DNA of 33,901 nt, taken from positions 1-33,901 of the IMG/VR virus record IMGVR_UViG_3300014720_000098. The stretch is one strand, 5' to 3'. Source of the stretch: a virus. Made by a program: the position numbers and the translations under genes. How positions within the stretch are numbered: the stretch's first letter is position 1; every line of letters starts with the position of its first letter. Shown one piece after another: positions 24,816 through 33,567 of this stretch. The notes under the pieces were generated by a model. The model was not told the origin of the DNA. It did not search any database and was given only the letters and a program-made list of their open reading frames with translations.

Positions 24816-27224
24816 ATGTTTACGCAAGAAGAGATTAGTAAGAGAATAAGAGACCAACTATACGTTTTAGATCCAGAAATCTCGTTAGAAGTAGGAACCC
24901 CTGAAAGAAAAATTATTGATGTTGTCTCTCAATCTTTGGCAGATATTCAGTTTGACCAGTTTATTCAAAGATATCAATTAGACTTAGATACTAAATTTGG
25001 TCAAGATCTTGATGACTTTGTTCAACTCTTTGGCTTTGCAAGGCAAACAGCCCGTCGCGCTTCTGGATTTGTTACCTTTAGTAGAAAAACCCCATCTCCT
25101 ACTGCTATTTTTATCCCATCAGGTACTCAGATAAGCACTACCGCCTCTGCCGTTTCTTCTCAAATTCTATTCATAACTGTGGCCGATGGAGTCATACCTG
25201 AAAACGGTACTTATGCAGAAGTGCCAATTGAAGCGACCGCTGCTGGCGAAGTTGGCAATGTAACAGCCAATAAGATTAATCGAATCATTACCAAAGTTTC
25301 CGATGTTGCTATTGTAAATAATTATACCTCTACGACTGGTGGAACAAACCAAGAAACTGATGATGAATTAAAGGTTAGATTTAAAAACAATATTTTTCGC
25401 AACATTGCGGGAACTGACGACCAATTCTTAGCCCTAGCAATTGCTAATCAATATACTAATAGAGCAACCATTATTGGCCCCGTAAGTAAATTTAATGAAT
25501 ATACGACCCTTGATGCTCAAGGAAGTGCTTCAAGTTTTAATCCGAATTCAAAGTATGTTTATGATTTCAACTATTATTTAAGCACCGAGGGCAACGATGT
25601 TTCTCGTTTTTATACCCCAGATATAGATTACACTTATGTTATCTCTGCGACAGACCCTCCAGTTCCTCAGATTTATGCAGAAAATTTGAGAAATCCTGCT
25701 CCAACAGGAACTCCAGTTGCGGGCACTTCTCTTGACGAAGATTTCTTAATTGGAAATTATCAATATGCATATAGTTACAATTATACGCCCGGTGGGCAAA
25801 GTGGAATTAGCCCTTCAAGTAACGAAGTTACTTTTTCCAATGAGGTTGGAACGGTTACTCATATCTATAACAGTTCTGGAACATCTTTGGCGGGTGGTTC
25901 GGTCACTTCCAAAAATATTTATAGAAAAGATCTTGGAGTTTCTAATCCCATTTGGGAAAAAGTTGGAACAATTGCTACCCACGGCACCTTTGCAGTAACT
26001 TCTTTTGCCAGAGCAGCCGGGGGTACAACAACTCTTTATCTTGGTTCTGGTAGCGCAACTCTTACTGGGATTGAAGTTGGTGGGACTATCTCTGTGGGAA
26101 CTGTTACTGTCGGAACCGCCACAACCGTTTCCCCCTCTTCTGGAACCGTGTATGCGATTGGTTCTTCTTCAATTACTTATATAAATGCTTCTGGGACTTC
26201 TTCAATTGGAAGCGCAAGTTCTAGTGGAACTGCAATCGCACACATTACTGCTTTTTATGACAATTCATCCGTTGCTGTCGGAGAACCTCCGACTGACGAT
26301 CTAACAGACGGCTCTGTTGTATTCTTAGAGTATGAATATCTTTCAAAGTGGAGCAGAAATATTATTGATACTGTTAATAACTATTCAAATCTAAACAAGA
26401 TTGATGTTTTCATTTCAGGACAAAATACAGAATCTGCTGAAGACGTTACCGCAGGGCCGGGTAATCTTATCAAGAATGATATTTATGATAAGTACCACTA
26501 TCAGAATTTTTATAGAGACAATACGACAACACATCCGGGGACGGCAAACTATTTTATAAATCTCGTGTGGACGCCGGTAAGAACTATTCCTTCTATTTTA
26601 AATATAAATGGACAAGATTATACACTAGGAACCGACTATTGGCTTCTTAAGGATATTACAGATCTAAGAGATAGCGCACGTTGTCGTGACGGAGTTGAAA
26701 TCACCTCTACGATGGCAAACGAAATTAATCAGAGTGTATTTTCGATTGAATATACTTTTGACAAACTTCCATTTATTACAAATAAGATTATGGATAGTCA
26801 CAGGCAGATTGGGCAAGATGTTCTTGTTCACACAGCAAGGTTCCGCTACTTTATTGCAAACCTTGTTGTTATCTATAGTAATGGATTTGTTGTTAATTCA
26901 GTAAATACAAATATTGCTAACAATTTAGAGACATATTTTAATAATCAACTTTTTGGAGCGGTTATACAATTAAATGACATTCTACAAATTGTTTATCAAA
27001 CTCCGGGAGTAGATAATGTTCGCTTTGCAACAAGTGCTGACGATGCTGTGCATTACGGCTTAGAAGAAGTGACCACCAACGGAACAAACATATCAATTTA
27101 TGAAGAAGACTTTTTGCTAGAAGATATTGATCTTCCGGCGTTCTATTCATTAGGTCCAGACACTAACGGAACAAGCGCTCCTGTTGCGCCGATTCAAAAG
27201 ACCCAAAATAATTGGATAGTTTAA
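24816..27224 (+). CDS. Baseplate J-like wedge protein (with inserted Ig/FnIII-like domain)
   Basis: An 802-residue wedge protein. The N-terminal ~230 residues are typical of J-like proteins: a helical start, then DLDDFVQLFGFARQTARRASG, IFIPSGTQISTT and a VPIEATAAGEVGNV, then DDELKVRFKNNIF region. Residues ~310-490 form a Gly/Thr-rich insertion that begins NYQYAYSYNYTPGG, contains KNIYRKDLGVSN and PIWEKVGTI and resembles the insertion in the tail sheath; it is interrupted by a very Gly/Thr/Ser-rich stretch (~390-480). The C-terminal ~300 residues return to a J-like character. It forms the inner baseplate ring with the gp25-like protein. Confidence 0.88.
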   Translation: MFTQEEISKRIRDQLYVLDPEISLEVGTPERKIIDVVSQSLADIQFDQFIQRYQLDLDTKFGQDLDDFVQLFGFARQTARRASGFVTFSRKTPSPTAIFIPSGTQISTTASAVSSQILFITVADGVIPENGTYAEVPIEATAAGEVGNVTANKINRIITKVSDVAIVNNYTSTTGGTNQETDDELKVRFKNNIFRNIAGTDDQFLALAIANQYTNRATIIGPVSKFNEYTTLDAQGSASSFNPNSKYVYDFNYYLSTEGNDVSRFYTPDIDYTYVISATDPPVPQIYAENLRNPAPTGTPVAGTSLDEDFLIGNYQYAYSYNYTPGGQSGISPSSNEVTFSNEVGTVTHIYNSSGTSLAGGSVTSKNIYRKDLGVSNPIWEKVGTIATHGTFAVTSFARAAGGTTTLYLGSGSATLTGIEVGGTISVGTVTVGTATTVSPSSGTVYAIGSSSITYINASGTSSIGSASSSGTAIAHITAFYDNSSVAVGEPPTDDLTDGSVVFLEYEYLSKWSRNIIDTVNNYSNLNKIDVFISGQNTESAEDVTAGPGNLIKNDIYDKYHYQNFYRDNTTTHPGTANYFINLVWTPVRTIPSILNINGQDYTLGTDYWLLKDITDLRDSARCRDGVEITSTMANEINQSVFSIEYTFDKLPFITNKIMDSHRQIGQDVLVHTARFRYFIANLVVIYSNGFVVNSVNTNIANNLETYFNNQLFGAVIQLNDILQIVYQTPGVDNVRFATSADDAVHYGLEEVTTNGTNISIYEEDFLLEDIDLPAFYSLGPDTNGTSAPVAPIQKTQNNWIV

Positions 27225-29981
27225 ATGGCTAATATCTTTACTCTGTTAAATAATGGTCAATTAATAGAAAAAAGAGAAATAGTTGAAGGATTAAATCCGC
27301 CTGTAGATTTTATGGAGAGGTTAAAAGACTTCTTTCCAGAAGAGGTTTATAATCTAAATTCAGACAGTCTTATCTATAAATTTCTGTATTCAATTTTGGG
27401 CGATGCTGGCGTAAACTCAATTAAAAAAGCCTTACTAGCACCAAAACTTTATCAGTCATTATCTTCAACAGATTTTAATGATTTAGATGTTCTTTTTTCA
27501 AATACCATTCAATTGACAAGATTGAGTGATGAAATTTATAATTACGATCCATACAATCAGATGCTCACACAAGATCAGTGGGCTGAGATTAAAAGAAAAG
27601 ATGCTTGGTTCAAAGCCAGAGCGCAAGATTTTATGCGTGGTTCAAATTTAGGGAATACAGAAGAAGGCCTTAAATTATTGGGACGAGCCGCAACAGGCTA
27701 TGAGTGTGAGGTTTTTGAAAGGTGGAAATATCTAGATGATATTAACTCAGATCAGCCAATTGGTATTCCTGACTATGGTTTCTTAAACTCTTCTCAAGAA
27801 TTTGTTATTAGACCCCAAATTGCATCTATTACTCCGCAAGAACGTAGAAGGATTACCGAAGTTGTTAGAAGAATTAAACCGGCAAATGGAATTTACAGTA
27901 TAGAAGTTTCTTCTAATGCTTTGACTGAGGTTCCAATCAATAGCGGAACTGCCTCTAGTTACAATTTTTATATACAAAGATATGTTTCTGGTAATAGTCT
28001 TATTGACTATTCTTACACAAATAAAAACAATTGGATTGTAAGCGGAGAATCTGTAGAAGCCCCGACTCAGGCTTACTCAAATCGTGCTGAATCAGTTATT
28101 TATTTAACTGTCAATTCAATTGAAGCAAGCACATTTCATTTAGGAAACTTTTCTACAGATCAACAAAATCTATTTACTCACTTAAAGCGAGGAACAAACA
28201 CATATCCGTATTCAGCAGATCAAGCCCTTTCTGACAATCCAGATATATATAAATTTAACAGCCCTTGGACTCTTAAAAATCCCGGCAAGGATTCTTTTGT
28301 AATCAATGAGCATTACCCAGTTGGATATTTTGCTGATGAAAACTTTAGCCTAAATAAACCCACAAAATTATTTTGGGCATCTCAAGAGCGCCTTCCTGCC
28401 GCTCAAGAAACTTTAACAGTTGATCTGGGTAAAGTAAGACCGCTGAATATGATCCAATTTGAACTTTGTCAAAAACCTTTAGATATAGATATATTTTATT
28501 ATGATGAGACAACACAAGATTGGGAACTCATTAACTACAGAACTGATATGAATAATGAAACTAGAATATTCTATAACGGTTCTGGAGACTATAGTTGGCA
28601 AAATATTGTTTTATATTTTGATACTATTAATGCAAAAGATATTCAAATTGTCTTTTCTAGAAGAACAGATCCATTTCCGTTTTTTAATTCCGATCCATTC
28701 CCGTGGTCTGTTGAAGTAAGAAACTTAAAACTCGCTCAAGTTATTGCATCAATAGATGATTTTGTTCCAAATAGCGGGGTAGACATTCTTGGCAATGCGT
28801 ATGTCACAGAGGCTAAAACCTACGACTCTTCAAAAGCATTTGATAAAAATGAAAATACTTACTGGCAAAGTCAAGTTAACCCATCTCGCTTCGCTGTAGA
28901 AAGTTTATATTTTGACGTAAGAACAGGATCTGATCCTTCTTTTATTGATGAACTTTATTTAGACCCCCTTACCCAAGAATGTTTAATGCATGTTTATTAC
29001 AGTAACGACGATACAAATTCTGACAATTTGGACAATAAACTTTGGACTCCAGTGCCTCGTCATTATTTATTAAAACGTGGAAATTTTAAACTTGTTGAAA
29101 CAATTTATGCAAAATATATAAAACTTGAATTCACAAAGTTGGCAGTTACTCCTTACAATTCTTTAAGTTTGCCAATTCAACTTGACGTTACCTATCGGAC
29201 TTTTCCAAGTTGGGTGGAGGGATATATTTACTCAAACCCATCCGGGGCGATAAATGATCCCCTCCAAGACCCTTCTATTTACAATCGTGTTTCGTTTAAC
29301 GCATCTAGCCTTGGCCTAATCGGTCCAAAAATGGATAAATTAAAAGATGAAACTCCCAAAAGCATTATTGATTTTGTTCAAACAAATCGTAAGAGTTCTG
29401 TTTTGTCAGAATATCAGGTATGGAAAAACCCCGAAACAGAAAAAAGCACTACTCCAATTTTAGATAATGAAATAATTCTATACCCAAATCTTTCTTCTAA
29501 TTTATACCAGCAAAATCTTTTAAATACAGTAAAGCCAAAACTAGTTGATAATAAGTATAGATATTCAATTACAGTAGAAGACTCTGTGAATTGGATTCCA
29601 GAAAATCCAATTGTTGCAAAACCGCTTATCACGGTTTCTACAAAGTCAGATAGAACAAGAATAGTAGAAGAAAAAAATTGGCCCGATATGTGGTTTATGA
29701 GAAAATGTCGCCACGCTTATAAGGTAATTAAATCACCTAGATCTGCTAACATAGGTTATTATGTAGCAATTCGTGAAGTAAAATTTTACAAAAAAGACAA
29801 AACTGCTCGTAGCGATGCTTTTAATTATAGAGAGAGTCTTGTTGATGACTCTACTATTCAGACAAACACTTTTTTTGAAAAAGACTGGAGATGGACGATT
29901 TCTCCCGAACAACAGTTTGTAATCGGCTCAAGAAATATTGTAGAATATGGAGCGGAAAGTTTTAATGGAGTTGCCTTCTAA
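27225..29981 (+). CDS. Baseplate wedge/tail protein with discoidin-like domains
   Basis: A 918-residue protein starting immediately after the J-like stop. Residues ~20-165 are helical (MERLKDFFPEEVYNLN, then DAGVNSIKKALLAP) and resemble the phage tail-protein I class that links wedge and fibre. Two F5/8-C (discoidin)-like beta-sandwiches follow: ~residues 395-500 (TLTVDLGKVRPLNMIQFEL) and ~520-640 (YDSSKAFDKNENTYWQSQ, then SLYFDV). Discoidin folds bind carbohydrate in many proteins, so host-surface binding is possible. A long C-terminal segment links to the fibre region. The 1-base overlap with the next gene suggests coupling. Confidence 0.7.
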   Translation: MANIFTLLNNGQLIEKREIVEGLNPPVDFMERLKDFFPEEVYNLNSDSLIYKFLYSILGDAGVNSIKKALLAPKLYQSLSSTDFNDLDVLFSNTIQLTRLSDEIYNYDPYNQMLTQDQWAEIKRKDAWFKARAQDFMRGSNLGNTEEGLKLLGRAATGYECEVFERWKYLDDINSDQPIGIPDYGFLNSSQEFVIRPQIASITPQERRRITEVVRRIKPANGIYSIEVSSNALTEVPINSGTASSYNFYIQRYVSGNSLIDYSYTNKNNWIVSGESVEAPTQAYSNRAESVIYLTVNSIEASTFHLGNFSTDQQNLFTHLKRGTNTYPYSADQALSDNPDIYKFNSPWTLKNPGKDSFVINEHYPVGYFADENFSLNKPTKLFWASQERLPAAQETLTVDLGKVRPLNMIQFELCQKPLDIDIFYYDETTQDWELINYRTDMNNETRIFYNGSGDYSWQNIVLYFDTINAKDIQIVFSRRTDPFPFFNSDPFPWSVEVRNLKLAQVIASIDDFVPNSGVDILGNAYVTEAKTYDSSKAFDKNENTYWQSQVNPSRFAVESLYFDVRTGSDPSFIDELYLDPLTQECLMHVYYSNDDTNSDNLDNKLWTPVPRHYLLKRGNFKLVETIYAKYIKLEFTKLAVTPYNSLSLPIQLDVTYRTFPSWVEGYIYSNPSGAINDPLQDPSIYNRVSFNASSLGLIGPKMDKLKDETPKSIIDFVQTNRKSSVLSEYQVWKNPETEKSTTPILDNEIILYPNLSSNLYQQNLLNTVKPKLVDNKYRYSITVEDSVNWIPENPIVAKPLITVSTKSDRTRIVEEKNWPDMWFMRKCRHAYKVIKSPRSANIGYYVAIREVKFYKKDKTARSDAFNYRESLVDDSTIQTNTFFEKDWRWTISPEQQFVIGSRNIVEYGAESFNGVAF

Positions 29982-32900
29982 TGCCTTATATCCGTTTATC
30001 TAATGGAAGCGCCTTTACAGATCCGTCTTATACCCTTCGGTGCTTTGGCCCAGAGACAGAGCCTGAAATAATCAATGAGCGAGACCTATTGTATCACGGG
30101 ACAGCGTATACTTCAACTTTTGGGGTTGGCGGAACTGCTTATGTTAACACCACTGTCAGTGAAGGCTGGGTTGGTGCGCCCGGAGTTACGCAAACTTTTC
30201 TTTCGGGCACAAGTAACCCATCGTTAAATCCGGGCACTCCATACCCCAATGCTTTTATTCAAGATGAATTAAATCTATTGACTCAAATTGGAATTGGTAA
30301 ATTAGAAAGTGTTGGAAGCCCCCTTTCTGAAAATGCAGATGGTTATTATAATAACGGTTTGTATATAACAATTGGGACGGTTGATGCTCCCGGGACTTCT
30401 GCTCCTCCTAATACTCCCGCATATAGTTTAAGGTCTACTTTTGAAGATAATCTTTTGACAGACTTTCTTAATGGAGTTGAAGATTATTACATACAGATGC
30501 CTATTTGGGACTGGCCCGGGACGGCAGTAGCAGCAGGAACTGTTTCTTTTTCTTCTTCATTAAATTATGATGATGAAAATACTGTTTCTATTCCTTTTAA
30601 TGCGGGGACTGCTGTTTTGATAAATGATCTTTCTTCCGCAGGTAGTGTCGTTTGGAAAATAAATAGAAATGTTTTAACTAATGGTTCGGTTGGGCCGGGT
30701 ACAGTAGACCTTGCAAATGTGAGAGCAATAAAAGTAGATTTAAGCGCCCCGATGGTTGGCAATGAATATACGTTTAAAACTGGTCCAATGAAAATTCTTA
30801 CCAATTCTTATGACCATTATAAAGCCAATGTAGACACAAAACGAGGTTATCTTACAATGGAAAGGTGGCCGGGAACGGCTCAACCAGACTTGCCCGCGAT
30901 TGTTCAAGACGGGCTTTTTGTAAAAAACTTTAAATATATTGCAAAATTAAATGCTGGGACAGTACTCCCCGGAACAGCAACTCCTCATGAATTTTCTATG
31001 TATACCCGGGTTCACCCAGATCGTGCTAGTTACCCTGATAAATATTTAAAAACAAAAGTGCAAATTGATGATGCAAAAACTGTTATTTCTTTTTATGAAG
31101 GGCCGACGTTAATTACATCAGTTTCTACAAGTACGACATTAGATAATGATTTTTATGTTATTGTAAATTGTAAAGATGCTTTTTATGACGCAAAAGTATT
31201 TAATGGCAAAGAGCATTTTATTGAAAATCTTGTTGTTGAAACTGGAAAAATAGAAATTGCAGATACATGGCTTAAAGGACAAACAGCAACAGCCGGGTTT
31301 GATGCAGGAGAGGGGTATGCGGGATATGAATTTAAACCGGCTTCGGGACAGTTTTATTTAGATTATTTATATTCGCAAGATGTTGTTTTAGCCGAGTACG
31401 AATCAAAAACTTTTGAATCTAATCTTCCCGTTGAGGCGGCGACACTATTCCCAACAGCAATTTCCGATACTGAACTTTTTTTCAGAGGACAAGAGGGGTT
31501 TGAAAAAGTTCGAACTACAGATAATTTTAGAATTGGTATAAATGAGGTTGGCAATTTAGATACAGACGTTGTTATTACAGATGACAACAGAATTATTTAT
31601 GAAACAGAGTCTATTAAAGTAACTAAAAGCCCAAATGCATATATAGCATCTCTTCAATATCAAGACATTATTACAATTCCTAATTTTTCAAAATGCATAT
31701 TTAAGGTCAAATTGCGCTTTGAAGATAAACTAATGAATGGTAAATTCAAAGTAATTTTCTGGGATAAAAATCGCAGAAGAATTGCTTTTATTCAAGAATT
31801 AAAAGGTTTAGTGCCAGATAAATGGAACGAAGTAGAAATACCTCTTATCTCAAACATCCTATATAGCGATGAATTGCTTTTTGAGTTCGGTCACTTTGGT
31901 AACGTATCAAGTAGCGGAAGTTATTGGATTGAAAATCCTAGTCTAACTACAGAATCTGTCGAATGGGAAGTTTCTAATAATGATGGAGAAACATATCTTC
32001 CGTTCTTAACTGCGCTTTCTAATCCTTATAAAAATGTTAATTTTCCATCTGACAATTTTTATTCTCTTGTTATTAAAGAAGAGCCTGTTATTCTTCAAAC
32101 ATTTGACGATTGGATTGATATTCAATATCAAATGGTTGGAACAACAAATCTTACAGTCAAAATGACAAATCAATATCCATTTGATTTTAATCCAGCCTTT
32201 TTACAGGCTTCTGGAACAACTTCTGCTAAATTTGCTTATCCAGTCTTTATGCCTCAAACTGTTGATACTTATCAAACAGGAGTGCAATATTATATACCAA
32301 ATTGTATTAACTCTTTAAGTAGAGATTATTTTGCTTGTTTATACGATGGAAGTTATATTGAAATTCCTTCAGTAACAGGCTTTGAAAATTCTATTATTAG
32401 TTACTTTACTTGGTTTTATTCTAATCAAGATGAAGAAAATTGCAATCTTGGCAAACATGGCGACGTAACTTTTCCATATACTGCTCCGTATTGGTCTTTT
32501 GATGGGCTGGGCAAACTTAATTCAGGCAGTGGCAACACATCTATTGGATTAACAATAGATGGCACTGTTTTAGAGTTTGATGTTCCAACGTGGAAAGATA
32601 ATCAGTGGCATCAGGCAGGATTTACTTACGATAATAATTCCATCAAGATATATTTTGATGGAGAATTAATTGGATCTTCTGCTGCTTCTTTAGTTGGCTC
32701 AATGCCAATATTTACAGGTCCGTTTAGAATTAATGGTCCGGTTTCTGTCAGCACCGCTCAACTACCCATCTTAAATACAGCAGTAAAGAAGTTAGATGTA
32801 GAAACACCGTTTATGTGGTTAAATGCAATCATATCTTACAATAAAGTTATTGATTCATCAACCGTAAAACAACACTACAATGCCGCAAGATCTGAGTACA

Positions 32901-33061
32901 ATAAGTTAAAAGTAAGGGCTAAAGCATACACTAAAGATGCTTGGATTGCGAGTTATGAATTAATACCTAAGTATGCAACACTAGGGCGAGTAATTACGCC
33001 GACTTCTGCAACATTGCAATTTGATTTTTCACAATTTAATATATCTAGATTTGGAGTATAA
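29981..33061 (+). CDS. Tail fibre or adhesin with LamG/concanavalin-like lectin domain
   Basis: A 1026-residue protein overlapping the previous stop (TAATG). The first ~250 residues contain many Gly-Thr and Pro-Gly-Thr motifs (NPGTPYP, DAPGTSAPP, WPGTAVA). The middle is beta-rich. Residues ~780-980 fit a LamG/concanavalin A-type domain: FACLYDGSYIEIPS, a central WHQAGFTYDNNSIKIYFDGELIG and FMWLNAIISYNKVID, as in Laminin-G-like phage adhesins. The final ~50 residues form a compact, basic-to-neutral beta end. It probably binds host surface glycans. A named family is not assigned. Confidence 0.75.
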   Translation: MPYIRLSNGSAFTDPSYTLRCFGPETEPEIINERDLLYHGTAYTSTFGVGGTAYVNTTVSEGWVGAPGVTQTFLSGTSNPSLNPGTPYPNAFIQDELNLLTQIGIGKLESVGSPLSENADGYYNNGLYITIGTVDAPGTSAPPNTPAYSLRSTFEDNLLTDFLNGVEDYYIQMPIWDWPGTAVAAGTVSFSSSLNYDDENTVSIPFNAGTAVLINDLSSAGSVVWKINRNVLTNGSVGPGTVDLANVRAIKVDLSAPMVGNEYTFKTGPMKILTNSYDHYKANVDTKRGYLTMERWPGTAQPDLPAIVQDGLFVKNFKYIAKLNAGTVLPGTATPHEFSMYTRVHPDRASYPDKYLKTKVQIDDAKTVISFYEGPTLITSVSTSTTLDNDFYVIVNCKDAFYDAKVFNGKEHFIENLVVETGKIEIADTWLKGQTATAGFDAGEGYAGYEFKPASGQFYLDYLYSQDVVLAEYESKTFESNLPVEAATLFPTAISDTELFFRGQEGFEKVRTTDNFRIGINEVGNLDTDVVITDDNRIIYETESIKVTKSPNAYIASLQYQDIITIPNFSKCIFKVKLRFEDKLMNGKFKVIFWDKNRRRIAFIQELKGLVPDKWNEVEIPLISNILYSDELLFEFGHFGNVSSSGSYWIENPSLTTESVEWEVSNNDGETYLPFLTALSNPYKNVNFPSDNFYSLVIKEEPVILQTFDDWIDIQYQMVGTTNLTVKMTNQYPFDFNPAFLQASGTTSAKFAYPVFMPQTVDTYQTGVQYYIPNCINSLSRDYFACLYDGSYIEIPSVTGFENSIISYFTWFYSNQDEENCNLGKHGDVTFPYTAPYWSFDGLGKLNSGSGNTSIGLTIDGTVLEFDVPTWKDNQWHQAGFTYDNNSIKIYFDGELIGSSAASLVGSMPIFTGPFRINGPVSVSTAQLPILNTAVKKLDVETPFMWLNAIISYNKVIDSSTVKQHYNAARSEYNKLKVRAKAYTKDAWIASYELIPKYATLGRVITPTSATLQFDFSQFNISRFGV

Positions 33062-33066
33062 ATAAA

Positions 33067-33567
33067 ATGCCATATACAACACCATCCACTGCCGTAACCG
33101 GAGGGACATTAACTACGACAATGTGGAATACGCAGGTTAGAGATAACCTTGATTATTTAAAAAATTACGGAACTGCTTTGGCAGGAACCGTCGGAACCGC
33201 AGTTAATTTAACAGCAACTCAAGGGTCAGTAATAAATATTGTAAATCAGCCGATTGGGACGGCAATTACTAGCGCGGCTACCGCTGGTTCTGTTTATACT
33301 TTAGTTACAACAGATAATGGTAAACTGCTAATGTGTGCTGGAACTGCTTCTGGAACTGTGCAAATTCCCGTCAATTCTTCTCAGGCATTTGCAATTGGAC
33401 AAAAAGTAGATTTGGCTCAACTAGGAACAGGAACTGTTACTGTTATAGGAACCGCTGGAGTTACTTTAAGATCAACCCCTTCTGCTATTTTAAGAACTCA
33501 ATATTCAGCGGCTTCTATTATTAAGATAAATACAGATGAATGGTTACTTATGGGAGACTTATACTAA
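33067..33567 (+). CDS. Small fibre-type protein (minor tail)
   Basis: A 166-residue protein with an N-terminal pattern PYTTPSTAVTGGTLTTTMWN followed by VRDNLDYLK, common at the N-terminus of small minor-tail or fibre proteins of actinophages, where it probably anchors the fibre. The rest is beta-rich and dominated by Gly-Thr-Ala/Val motifs (ALAGTVGTAV, CAGTASGTVQ, LGTGTVTVIG). No good Shine-Dalgarno is visible; the start is 5 bases after the previous stop. The last bases overlap the next start (TAATG). Confidence 0.7.
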   Translation: MPYTTPSTAVTGGTLTTTMWNTQVRDNLDYLKNYGTALAGTVGTAVNLTATQGSVINIVNQPIGTAITSAATAGSVYTLVTTDNGKLLMCAGTASGTVQIPVNSSQAFAIGQKVDLAQLGTGTVTVIGTAGVTLRSTPSAILRTQYSAASIIKINTDEWLLMGDLY

